From Paenibacillus herberti (GTDB lineage Bacteria > Bacillota > Bacilli > Paenibacillales > Paenibacillaceae): a stretch of 64,000 nt of DNA. Position numbers and translations under genes: made by a program. Under the pieces are notes generated by a model. That model did not search any database. It was not told where the DNA came from and saw only the letters and a list, made by a program, of their open reading frames with translations. Of this stretch, positions 56,639 to 64,000 are shown piece by piece (the stretch's first letter is position 1; each line of letters starts with the position of its first letter). The DNA is taken from positions 1,807,583-1,871,582 of the forward strand of contig NZ_NMUQ01000001.1 in assembly GCF_002233675.1 (NCBI RefSeq), given 5' to 3'.

Positions 56639-57067
56639 TTACCACTGATAGATCAGCCAATCGAACAATGAACCAGCTATTTTCCCCATGACCATCGCCA
56701 GCACCAGTGCGCCCAAATAAGCGGTCAGCCGGAGACGTTTGGCGAGAATGGGCAGCACGTTCATGACCTCGGTCAGCGCCGCGGCGAGCATGCCGATGAA
56801 AATACCGCAAAACAGACCTGGCAAAGGCAGAACGAGAGCAGCCGGCAAACTCACCTTCCACTCAAAAAAATCAGCCCAAGTCCAGAACATCGAGCCGCCC
56901 ACGACCGCTGATTCAAAAACAGCGGAAAAGTTGAACGCTCTAGACAACTGTGCCAGCCGGGGGATCAGATCAAACACGATCAGCAGCGCCACCATACCGC
57001 TGCCTACCGCGATGCCTCCAGCCAAGCCCAGCACCGCCATAAAGAGACCGGCAAAGGGATCACTCAT
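56639..57067 (-). CDS. spoVAB: stage V sporulation protein AB
   Basis: A 142-residue membrane protein with about four helices (GLFMAVLGLAGGIAVGSGMV near the start). Part of the SpoVA system that moves dipicolinic acid in and out of the spore core. ATG at 57067 lies inside the end of spoVAA (8-base overlap) and gives nearly the B. subtilis length (141). Confidence 0.93.
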   Translation of the reverse strand: MSDPFAGLFMAVLGLAGGIAVGSGMVALLIVFDLIPRLAQLSRAFNFSAVFESAVVGGSMFWTWADFFEWKVSLPAALVLPLPGLFCGIFIGMLAAALTEVMNVLPILAKRLRLTAYLGALVLAMVMGKIAGSLFDWLIYQW

Positions 57068-57716
57068 CGTCCCGGCCCTCCACGCGGTTTGCTTTTTTTC
57101 GCATCTCGTCCGCAATGACATAGGCATTGATATTTTCCTGATAGTTGTACATTTCCAGCTCCAGCGGGTTAGGCTCCTCGTTCAGCCTTTTACGGAACAG
57201 ATGGTTAAAAAACAACACCATGCCGAGTCCAACACCGACCGAATAGGGGATCTGGAACCAGAGCGGATGCAGCGATTCCTTGCCGGTCAGCAGAAACGCC
57301 AGCCGTTGATGAACCTCTTTCATGCTCACGTCGGTGTGAAAGTTCATGATCGCAAGCCCCGCGCCGAAAAACAGCAGCAACCACGCTGCTACCAGCACGG
57401 CCACTCTCGGCTTGTGAGTAGAGGAGGCTTCCACCATAATGAGCACCTGTGGATCGCCATAGGTTTCCACTGCGGCGTCCGGAGCGGTTTCGCGCAGCGC
57501 CTTCACAATTTGCAACACATCGATGACGACCCGATTGCCGTCCTCTGGACGATGGGTATAGAGCGGAATTTGCTTGAGCTTCTGTGCCAGCGGCTCATCA
57601 GCAAGCAGCCTGGCAACTGCCCCCAGCCTGACTGTCCCGCCAGGAGGACAGGAAATCCGCTTTTTCATCCTCAGGTAAACGGTACACGCTTGGGAATGGC
57701 GACTTTTATGCGGCAT
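57060..57716 (-). CDS. spoVAA: stage V sporulation protein AA
   Basis: A 218-residue protein with a soluble N-terminal domain (VYLRMKKRISCPPGGTVRLG) and two membrane helices (about 116-135 and 165-185). Component of the SpoVA dipicolinate channel. ATG at 57716 has GGAGG upstream. A terminator separates it from sigF. Confidence 0.93.
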   Translation of the reverse strand: MPHKSRHSQACTVYLRMKKRISCPPGGTVRLGAVARLLADEPLAQKLKQIPLYTHRPEDGNRVVIDVLQIVKALRETAPDAAVETYGDPQVLIMVEASSTHKPRVAVLVAAWLLLFFGAGLAIMNFHTDVSMKEVHQRLAFLLTGKESLHPLWFQIPYSVGVGLGMVLFFNHLFRKRLNEEPNPLELEMYNYQENINAYVIADEMRKKANRVEGRDDE

Positions 57717-57810
57717 GGCACCGCCTCCTTCCGGCAACATTTCCGTCTCCTGGTTAGTATGGAACAGTCAAGCAACGGCTACTCTTTCACTGGCATCATT
57801 TTGCACAACC

Positions 57811-57847
57811 AAAAAAAACCAGATCACCCGTTAAAGGGCGATCTGGT
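57811..57847 (-). terminator. intrinsic terminator overlapping the end of sigF
   Basis: On the minus strand ACCAGATCGCCC-TTTA-CGGGTGATCTGGT is followed by TTTTTT. The sigF stop codon lies in the loop, so termination would end the spoIIA message exactly at sigF. Confidence 0.9.
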
Positions 57848-58586
57848 CTTTGATGGATTGCAAAATTTTCTTTTCGAGCCGCGACACCTGCACCTGGGAA
57901 ATACCAAGCCGTCCCGCTACCTCGGACTGCGTCTGATCCCGGTAATAGCGCAAGTAGACAATGAGCCGTTCCCGTTCGCTGAGTCCGCCGATCGCTTCAT
58001 TAAGCGCCAGCTTATCGAACCATTTATCGCTGGACTCGTCCGCGATCTGGTCCATCAGCGTGATGGGGTCGCCATCATTCTCGAACACGGTCTCATGGAT
58101 AGAGGCTGGTGGTTTGTTCGCTTCCTGTGCAAAAACGACATCCTCTGCCGTAATGCCGAGGAATTCCGCCACTTCCCCGACCGTAGGCAGCCGTCCGAGC
58201 CTCTTGGACAGCTCGTCCTTCGCCTTGCGTACCTTGTTCGCTGTCTCCTTAAGAGAGCGGCTCACTTTAAGCGTGCCGTCATCGCGAAGAAAACGCTGAA
58301 TCTCGCCGATAATCATCGGAACCGCATAGGTAGAAAACTTGACCTCATAGCTCAAATCGAACTTGTCTACGGACTTCAGCAGCCCGATGCAGCCGATCTG
58401 GAACAAATCATCCGGCTCATAACCGCGATTCATGAAACGCTGCACGACAGACCAAACCAAACGAATATTACAGCGGGCCAGCGTATCCCTGGCGAGCGTA
58501 TCCCCGGACTGGCTTAGCGCGATGAGACGCTTTACCTCAGCATCATCCAAGAACGGACCCGCATTCTTTTTCAGATCGGCATCCAT
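57831..58586 (-). CDS. sigF: RNA polymerase sigma-F factor
   Basis: A 251-residue forespore-specific sigma factor. Region 2 contains GYEPDDLFQIGCIGLLKSVDKFD, region 3 is in the middle, and region 4 ends with QSEVAGRLGISQVQVSRLEKKIL. Held inactive by SpoIIAB until SpoIIAA releases it. It follows spoIIAB by 18 bases in the spoIIA operon. Confidence 0.98.
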   Translation of the reverse strand: MDADLKKNAGPFLDDAEVKRLIALSQSGDTLARDTLARCNIRLVWSVVQRFMNRGYEPDDLFQIGCIGLLKSVDKFDLSYEVKFSTYAVPMIIGEIQRFLRDDGTLKVSRSLKETANKVRKAKDELSKRLGRLPTVGEVAEFLGITAEDVVFAQEANKPPASIHETVFENDGDPITLMDQIADESSDKWFDKLALNEAIGGLSERERLIVYLRYYRDQTQSEVAGRLGISQVQVSRLEKKILQSIKDQIAL

Positions 58587-58604
58587 GATTCAGCCCCTAT
58601 GCGC

Positions 58605-59066
58605 CTAATTGTACAGCGCTTTTTTGGATTCAATTCGCTTGGTCATGGCAATTTGCGTACCTCGTCCGGGCTCGCTGGTCACCTCAAAGCTGTCCATGAA
58701 ATTTTCCATAATCGTAAAGCCCATGCCCGACCGCTCCAGCTCCGGCTTGGAGGTGTAAAGCGGCTGACGGGCGAGCTCAAGGTCCTCGATGCCATGGCCT
58801 TCATCAGAGATGACGATCGTCACGGAATCTCCGCTGATTGACGCCTGAATGTAAATCTGCTTGTTTCCATCACTGTCATAACCGTGGATGATGGAGTTCG
58901 TTACCGCCTCGGAGATGACGGTTTTGAGATCGTTCAGCTCATCCATTGTCGGGTCAAGCTGTGAAATGAACGCGCACACGCTGACGCGGGCGAACGCTTC
59001 ATTTTCGGATCGGGCGCTGAAGCTCAGCTTCATGACATTCGCTTCAGCCTGCTGACGCTCGTTCAT
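58605..59066 (-). CDS. spoIIAB: anti-sigma-F factor SpoIIAB
   Basis: A 153-residue GHKL kinase that sequesters SigF and phosphorylates SpoIIAA. ATP-binding boxes [24 protein letters not shown] and [15 protein letters not shown] are clear. ATG at 59066 overlaps the spoIIAA stop by 4 bases. An internal ATG would give a length closer to the B. subtilis 146 residues, but the overlap favours this one. Confidence 0.97.
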   Translation of the reverse strand: MNERQQAEANVMKLSFSARSENEAFARVSVCAFISQLDPTMDELNDLKTVISEAVTNSIIHGYDSDGNKQIYIQASISGDSVTIVISDEGHGIEDLELARQPLYTSKPELERSGMGFTIMENFMDSFEVTSEPGRGTQIAMTKRIESKKALYN

Positions 59067-59416
59067 AGTGCCACCTCCAGGCTCGAGAGCGCATCGCTCT
59101 CTGTGTCGTGAATCGGCATGATCTTGAACAGTCCCGACAGCTCGAACAGCCTGTACACACCAGGACTGGCATCGCAGATGACCATTTTGCCGCCGCGGCT
59201 CTTGAGCAGCTTGTAGCGGCCGAGAATGACGCCCAGGCCGGAGCTGTCCATGAAGACCAGATCTTTCAGACTGAGGATGACATGGGTGCTGCCGCCCCGC
59301 AAAATGGCCTCTTCCATACGAATGCGCACTGAATCGGCAGTATGATGGTCAAGCTCGCCTTGCAGGCGGACGATCAAGATATGGCGCTGATGCTCCAGAT
59401 CCACGTGAAGACTCAT
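59063..59416 (-). CDS. spoIIAA: anti-anti-sigma-F factor SpoIIAA
   Basis: A 117-residue STAS protein, identical in length to that of B. subtilis. Ser58 in FMDSSGLG is the site phosphorylated by SpoIIAB. ATG at 59416 (MSLHVDLEH) fits the family start. GGAGG lies 15 bases upstream, which is long. Unphosphorylated SpoIIAA frees SigF. Confidence 0.97.
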   Translation of the reverse strand: MSLHVDLEHQRHILIVRLQGELDHHTADSVRIRMEEAILRGGSTHVILSLKDLVFMDSSGLGVILGRYKLLKSRGGKMVICDASPGVYRLFELSGLFKIMPIHDTESDALSSLEVAL

Positions 59417-59451
59417 ATGGCGTTGCACACTCCTCCCGTTGAATGAAGGAG

Positions 59452-59481
59452 GATTTCTCTTTGGCGACGCCTCATTCCTGC
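59452..59481 (-). promoter_or_regulatory. possible sigma-H promoter of spoIIA
   Basis: Minus-strand GCAGGAATG (59473-59481) and AGAGAAATC (59452-59460) with a 12-base spacer resemble the sigma-H consensus, with one mismatch in the GAAT core. The spoIIA operon of B. subtilis starts from a sigma-H promoter at this place, after dacF. Confidence 0.45.
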
Positions 59482-59531
59482 TAGTCGACAAAACTAGAAG
59501 CAGACCGTCAGGCTCTGACAATTATCGTGTT

Positions 59532-60797
59532 TTACGAGAAAAGGCTTCCGGAGCTGCGCTTGAACAGCTTCCACCATCCAGCCTTCTCCACCGAAACCGG
59601 CATATCAAGCGGGAATTCCTTGATCACCTTGTCGCCCTGATACACGATCAGCTTGCCGACGGGATCGCCAATTTTGACCGGCGCCTTGATCGGACCATTC
59701 CATTTAGTCTCGTAGCGAATATCCTTGGCTGCGGCGCCCTTTTTCATCAGAATGCTATAGTTGTGCTGTGCCGTCAGCGGCAGCTTGCTCTGTACACCCT
59801 TCTCGATGGAGAGCGTGCCCATGCTTTCGCCCTTTTTGAGAATCGGGTAGTTGGCATACTGCGCAAAGGAGTAATCCAGCAGACTCGACACTTCGGCGTT
59901 GCGCGTTTTAGTGTTCGGCTCGCCCATGACAACCGCGACGACACGCATGCCATCCCGTTTGGCCGTGGCGGTTAAACAGTATTTCGCCTCGCTTGTATAA
60001 CCGGTCTTAAGCCCATCTGCTCCTGTATAGAAGCGTACCAGCTTGTTCGTGTTGACGAGCCAGAACGGCTTTTCGCTGCCCTTCCGCAAATAGTCCTGGT
60101 ACTGCCCGGTATATTTCGTAATCATGCTGTATTTGAGGAGCTCTCGGGACATGATCGCGATATCATGAGCGGAAGTGTAATGATTGGCTGCAGGCAACCC
60201 GTTCGGATTGGCAAACTGCGTGTCCTTAAGGCCTAGCTGAGACGCCTTTTCATTCATCATCCGGACAAATTCCGCCTCGGTTCCGCCGATCTTCTCGGCC
60301 ATTGCGACAGAAGCGTCATTGCCCGAAGCCATGGCGATGCCTTTTAACATCTCATCAACGGACATTTCCTCACCTGGCTCCAGGAAAATCTGCGAACCGC
60401 CCATCGAAGCGGCATACTCGCTGGTGGATACTTTATCCGTCAGCTTGATTTTTCCATCCTGGAGAGCCTCCATAATAAGCAACATCGTCATGACTTTGGT
60501 GATGCTGGCTGGAGGTAGCTTGGCGTGACTATTTTTCTCATAAATAATCGTTCCGCTGTCCGCATCCATCACGACTGCAGAACGGGCGGAAGGAGCCAGA
60601 TCGCTCCCTGCGGCAGCCGGAGCACCTGCATTAACATCAGCTTCAAGCGTATCCGGCATGAACGAAGCAGCATCCGGGCTCAGGGTAGCATACGCAGGCT
60701 TATCCTGCGGAAGAGTGGAACCCGCATAGGCGGGAGCGGCTGCCGCTAGCTGGGTGAGAGCCAGAGCAGCGACAAGCATAGCCGAAATTTTTTTCAA
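59532..60797 (-). CDS. dacF: D-alanyl-D-alanine carboxypeptidase DacF
   Basis: A roughly 421-residue secreted serine DD-carboxypeptidase acting on spore or cell-wall peptidoglycan. The signal peptide runs through ALAL...APAYA, and SxxK is in PPASITKVMTM, SGN in MASGNDASV and KTG in GLKTGYTSE. TTG at 60797 or 60800 is preferred: AGGAGG lies 6-9 bases upstream, while the longer upstream reading adds 55 residues without a signal. Positioned before spoIIA as in B. subtilis. Confidence 0.94.
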   Translation of the reverse strand: MKKISAMLVAALALTQLAAAAPAYAGSTLPQDKPAYATLSPDAASFMPDTLEADVNAGAPAAAGSDLAPSARSAVVMDADSGTIIYEKNSHAKLPPASITKVMTMLLIMEALQDGKIKLTDKVSTSEYAASMGGSQIFLEPGEEMSVDEMLKGIAMASGNDASVAMAEKIGGTEAEFVRMMNEKASQLGLKDTQFANPNGLPAANHYTSAHDIAIMSRELLKYSMITKYTGQYQDYLRKGSEKPFWLVNTNKLVRFYTGADGLKTGYTSEAKYCLTATAKRDGMRVVAVVMGEPNTKTRNAEVSSLLDYSFAQYANYPILKKGESMGTLSIEKGVQSKLPLTAQHNYSILMKKGAAAKDIRYETKWNGPIKAPVKIGDPVGKLIVYQGDKVIKEFPLDMPVSVEKAGWWKLFKRSSGSLFS

Positions 60798-61091
60798 CAA
60801 AAGTTCCCTCCTAATAAATGGATCAGCTGCCGCGACTGCATGCTGACTACTACCTACTAACTGCTGACTGCTGGCAGGGCGGCATTCTACTTGTTTCCAG
60901 TATCGCCCAACTAGAAGGAGGTTATTCCAACCTTGCGAGACTTCCGAATAGACAATTCGTCCCAAAGGCTATATTAGAAAAGCATAAATAGCGGGCCTAG
61001 CCGCCGCAGCCGTCCGACGCTGAATACGCCGGGGCTGCAGGCAGGCTTGCCCGCTCTGTTGGAAGTCCTGATCCATTACTCAAGACTATGG

Positions 61092-61265
61092 TTATTTGCG
61101 CTGCCTGGTCAACCGCTCCTCCTGTACTCGCACAATAAGCAAGTCAAGGGATTGACTGAGCTGCAGGACTTCTCCATGCAACAGCGTGTTTTGGATCGCG
61201 GCCGTTTCTACCATCTGACCCCGAAGCCTCTCGATTTGCTGATGCAGCTGAACATTCTCTGTCAT
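61092..61265 (-). CDS. Spo0E-like aspartyl-phosphate phosphatase
   Basis: A 57-residue protein with the Spo0E family hallmark SQSLDLLI (about residues 37-44) in a helical hairpin starting LHQQIERLRGQM. Such proteins dephosphorylate Spo0A~P and delay sporulation. ATG at 61265 has GGAGAGG six bases upstream. TTG at 61280 is an alternative. It lies between punA and dacF, immediately ahead of the spoIIA region. Confidence 0.85.
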   Translation of the reverse strand: MTENVQLHQQIERLRGQMVETAAIQNTLLHGEVLQLSQSLDLLIVRVQEERLTRQRK

Positions 61266-61377
61266 TACATTCCTCTCCAAATTCCATGATTTATCACGGC
61301 CATCATATAACGGAGAGGAAAAAAATACTGTCAGAAAGCGTCGAGCCTAAAGCATCATTTTGAGTCTTTTTCTGGGG

Positions 61378-62205
61378 CTACAGACGTGCAACGAGCGTTT
61401 GGACAAGGCCCAGGAAGCGAGATTTGACACGTTCTGTCGTTTCAATGACTTCTTCATGCGACAGCGGCTGATTCAAAATGCCAGAAGCCATGTTCGTAAT
61501 GCAAGAAATTCCAACAACTTCCATGCCGCAGTGGTTAGCTGCAATCACTTCCGTGACCGTAGACATGCCTACAGCATCAGCACCAAGCGTACGCATCATG
61601 CGGATCTCGGCCGGCGTTTCATAGGAGGGGCCGAGAACAGCAAGATAAACGCCTTCGCGCAGGTCAAAACCTTGCTCCTTCGCAATCTCTCTGGCCACAT
61701 TGCCAAGTCGGCGGCTGTAACCTTCGGACATATCAGGGAAACGAACGCCAACTGCGTTGTCATTTGGTCCCATTAGCGGATTACGGCCCGTAAAATTGAT
61801 ATGGTCCGTGATCAACATCAGATCGCCTGCAGAATAAGTCGTGTTGATGCCGCCTGCCGCATTCGTGACGACGAGGCGATCTGCTCCGAGCGCCTTCATG
61901 ACACGGACTGGGAACGCTGTCAATTCAGCTCCATATCCTTCGTACATATGGAAACGTCCTTTCATCAGGATGACCGGGACTCCGGACAGCATCCCAACTA
62001 GAAGTTCACCGGCATGTCCTTCTACAGTGGACACTGGGAAATGCGGAATATCGCTGTAAGAGATCGTGACAGCGTCCTCAATATAATCAGCCAGAATGCC
62101 GAGTCCAGAACCCATGATTAGGCCGACTTGCGGCGTAATTGGGCTTTGGGAACGAATGAACTGGACGGCCTCCTGAATTTGTTTAGCTGTTTCTTGTGTG
62201 CTCAT
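61378..62205 (-). CDS. punA: purine nucleoside phosphorylase
   Basis: A 275-residue enzyme that splits purine nucleosides with phosphate. Family motifs: IMGSGLGIL, GRFHMYEGY, VVTNAAGGINT and VGMSTVTEVIAANH. ATG at 62205 has GAGAGGA upstream. It lies 17 bases after xerD. In B. subtilis drm (phosphopentomutase) sits between ripX and pupG; it is absent here. Confidence 0.96.
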   Translation of the reverse strand: MSTQETAKQIQEAVQFIRSQSPITPQVGLIMGSGLGILADYIEDAVTISYSDIPHFPVSTVEGHAGELLVGMLSGVPVILMKGRFHMYEGYGAELTAFPVRVMKALGADRLVVTNAAGGINTTYSAGDLMLITDHINFTGRNPLMGPNDNAVGVRFPDMSEGYSRRLGNVAREIAKEQGFDLREGVYLAVLGPSYETPAEIRMMRTLGADAVGMSTVTEVIAANHCGMEVVGISCITNMASGILNQPLSHEEVIETTERVKSRFLGLVQTLVARL

Positions 62206-62222
62206 GTGTTTTCTTCCTCTCG

Positions 62223-63200
62223 TCATTGTCTTTCGTCTTCTTTCTGGATCATGGCGGCGCGAGCTCCAGCGCGTGGATGCGCCTGCTCGTACACATCCTT
62301 GACTCTTGGGCGATCCATACTTGCATAACGTTCAGTAGAAACGATGCCTTCATGGCCCATCATTTCCTGCACGGCCCGCAGATCCGCGCCACGTTCCAGC
62401 ATATGGGCGGCAAAGGACGTCCGCAGCGTATGCGGCGTAATCGCTCCTCCGTCTTCTATGCCAGAGATGCGGGCATGTTTTTTGATGATTTTCCAGAATC
62501 CCTGCCGGGAAAGTGGCTCGCCGGACACATTGAGAAACAGCCCCTCGGGCTCCGCTACTCCCTTTCGGGCAAGTGAGCCCATTCCGACGCGCTGTTCCAG
62601 CAGCCCCGGCCTACCCTCGCGTAGATAGAGGGACATCCAGCCGGCAGCAATTTGTCCAAGCGGCACTACTCTTTCCTTATTGCGCGGGGAGCATACCTTC
62701 ACATAACCAAGGCTCGGCTGGGGATCGCCGGCCTTCATGGAGAGAAGCTCCGAAACGCGAATTCCGGAGCCGTATAACAGCTCCAACATCGCTTTATCAC
62801 GCAGCCCTGCCGGAGAGTCTGTCGATGGCGCGGCCATCAACTGTTCGACCTGGTCCAGCGTAAGCGGTACGGGTCGAGCCAGCTCATGGCGGGGCAGCTC
62901 CACATGCATGGAGGGGTCGCGATCCGTGTATCCGACCCGGGTCAGGAACCGGTAAAAGGAGCGAATAGATGCCAGACGGCGGCTAACCGTCGAGCTCCTG
63001 CTGCCCTCCTCGCGGCAAACCTGCAGGTAGCGAACCAGATGGTGGCGGCCTATGCTGCCAATGCTGGACAGTCCCTGACTCTCGAGCCATGCAATCGCAT
63101 GCTCAAGATCACGCTTATAGGCATCATAAGTCGCCGCCGACACCCGGCGCCCGTTCTGAAGCTCGTCCAGCCAGGCATAGAGGCATTGCGTCAGCTCCAT
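62223..63200 (-). CDS. xerD: site-specific tyrosine recombinase XerD
   Basis: A 325-residue recombinase that resolves chromosome dimers at dif. A SAM-like N-terminal core-binding domain precedes the catalytic domain with Arg in GSGIRVSELL, His and Arg in PHTLRTSFAAHML, His in MMGHEGI and the nucleophile Tyr in STERYAS. ATG at 63200 has GGAAGGA upstream. It is about 25 residues longer than the 296-298 residues usual for XerD, mainly through an insert around GLLEQRVGMGSLARKG and a basic tail. Confidence 0.94.
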   Translation of the reverse strand: MELTQCLYAWLDELQNGRRVSAATYDAYKRDLEHAIAWLESQGLSSIGSIGRHHLVRYLQVCREEGSRSSTVSRRLASIRSFYRFLTRVGYTDRDPSMHVELPRHELARPVPLTLDQVEQLMAAPSTDSPAGLRDKAMLELLYGSGIRVSELLSMKAGDPQPSLGYVKVCSPRNKERVVPLGQIAAGWMSLYLREGRPGLLEQRVGMGSLARKGVAEPEGLFLNVSGEPLSRQGFWKIIKKHARISGIEDGGAITPHTLRTSFAAHMLERGADLRAVQEMMGHEGIVSTERYASMDRPRVKDVYEQAHPRAGARAAMIQKEDERQ

Positions 63201-63460
63201 GTTCCTTCCCCCCTCGCTCCAAAGTATAGTCGCTCTAGCGCCGTTCGGCAAACTGCCCGATGAAGCGGGTTTAAAACTATGGGCAAGGCAAGAAGAGCAG
63301 GCGGCGAAAAAGTGGTGGGATGTTTAGTAGGCGGCGGGTCGATGTTCAAAACAATCCCTCCCAGCCTTTTCCACCCAATCTCCATCCGCTCTCCGGCTCC
63401 CAGTCACTCTACCCAAATACGATTTTCTCGCTCAGACGGTTTCCTCATGCAGACGGCTAA

Positions 63461-64000
63461 ACTTGAGAGGCAGGAATGTGGATCGGACGGAGTAACCAAG
63501 TAGTCGAAGTTACTTGAGAAGCGGAAATGTGACTCAGGATGACGAACCAAGTAGTCGAAGTTACTTGAATAGCGGATTTGTGGCTTGGACGAGCGAACCA
63601 AGTAGTCGAAGTTACTTGAATAGCGGATTCGTGGCTCGGACGGACTAACCAAGTAGTCGAAGTTACTTGAATAGCGGATTCGTGGCTCGGACGGACTAAC
63701 CAAGTAGTCGAAGTTACTTGAGAAGCGGATTCGTGGCTCGGACGGACTAACCAAGTAGTCGAAGTTACTTGAGAAGCGGATTCGTGGCTTGGACGAGCGA
63801 ACCAAGTAGTCGAAGTTACTTGAATAGCGGATTCGTGGCTCGGACGGACTAACCAAGTAGTCGAAGTTACTTGAATAGCGGATTCGTGGCTCGGACGGAC
63901 TAACCAAGTAGTCGAAGTTACTTGAATAGCGGATTCGTGGCTCGGACGGACTAACCAAGTAGTCGAAGTTACTTGAATAGCGGATTCGTGGCTCGGACGG
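63461..64000. repeat. 51-bp tandem repeat array with hairpin core
   Basis: The core CCAAGTAGTCGAAGTTACTT recurs at exact 51-base steps (63496, 63547, 63598, 63649, 63700, 63751, 63802, 63853, 63904, 63955) and the array continues beyond the window. Each core holds the inverted repeat CAAGTA/TACTTG around an 8-base loop. The left-most units are the most degenerate, as expected of an array growing from the other side. Because 51 is a multiple of three, a minus-strand frame stays open and would encode 17-residue repeats, but it has no ribosome site in the window. Confidence 0.95.

Noticed and set aside
56739..58517. A 592-codon plus-strand open frame across spoVAB, spoVAA and sigF
   Set aside because: It is antisense to three well-supported sporulation genes and spans their boundaries, so it is a base-composition artefact.
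63404..63958. Repeat protein of 17-residue units on the minus strand
   Set aside because: The frame is open only because the DNA repeat is 51 bases. It has no initiation signal here and ends in unrelated sequence. Kept as a repeat, though extension beyond the window could change this.
63461..64000. CRISPR array
   Set aside because: The units have no unique spacers: the whole 51-base period is repeated, and no cas genes are nearby.

Overview
The window reads as a chromosomal segment of a spore-forming Gram-positive bacterium of the Paenibacillus type. The evidence is a dense set of sporulation genes (spoIVA, spoVIF, spmA/spmB, ytfJ/gerW, spoIIAA-spoIIAB-sigF, spoVAA/AB/AF, ypeB, prsW), gene order that follows the Bacillus subtilis hbs-spoIVA-gpsA-der-cmk-ypeB-mecA-serA-res-spm-scp-rib-lysA-spoIIA-xerD region, strong GGAGG ribosome sites with frequent TTG/GTG starts, and a large S-layer-anchored glycosidase. 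Almost every gene is on the minus strand. The exceptions are two small AT-rich genes at the left edge, the tRNA, a polysaccharide deacetylase, one unknown anchored protein, serA and a LysR regulator.

Layout, left to right. 1-1040: AT-rich start with two tiny membrane proteins. 1042-6465: surface alpha-L-rhamnosidase with two discoidin-like domains, a repeat-coded Pro/Thr linker and three SLH domains. 6887-6963: tRNA-Pro(GGG). 7176-11306: HU protein, then a simple-sugar ABC transporter (permease, double ATPase, lipoprotein) inserted between hbs and spoIVA. 11660-18613: spoIVA, a YphF-like lipoprotein, two [2Fe-2S] proteins, a DUF2768 protein, spoVIF, gpsA, plsY, der. 18711-27413: YIEGIA protein and its small partner, S1-domain protein, plsC, cmk, PilZ protein, ypeB, a 52-residue four-cysteine protein not previously obvious, prsW, mecA. 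28118-31768: cell-wall deacetylase, phosphoesterase, CPBP protease, unknowns. 31822-33757: serA behind a long structured leader with an intrinsic terminator. 33821-48653: resE-resD-resC-resB-resA, rluB, spmB, spmA, dacB, ytfJ, DUF2953, an MFS/LysR pair, scpB, scpA, ribH. 48691-52309: rest of the riboflavin operon under an FMN riboswitch. 52395-63200: ppiB, lysA, spoVAF-AB-AA, sigF-spoIIAB-spoIIAA, dacF, a Spo0E-like phosphatase, punA, xerD. 63461-64000: a 51-bp tandem repeat array running off the right edge.

Functionally the segment joins housekeeping (GTPase, phospholipid acylation, cytochrome c maturation, condensin, riboflavin, serine and lysine synthesis) with sporulation control. SpoIIAA/SpoIIAB/SigF set the forespore programme, SpoIVA and SpoVIF build the coat, Dac proteins and the deacetylase remodel cell wall, and SpoVA/GerA-family and YpeB proteins serve germination. 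The most interesting unexplained items are the serA leader RNA, the tandem hairpin repeat array with a possible relic near 6.5 kb, the roughly 235-residue disordered extension on SpoVAF, the paired [2Fe-2S] proteins co-transcribed with a sporulation-region lipoprotein, and the unannotated 52-residue protein. No CRISPR array, insertion sequence or prophage was recognised.
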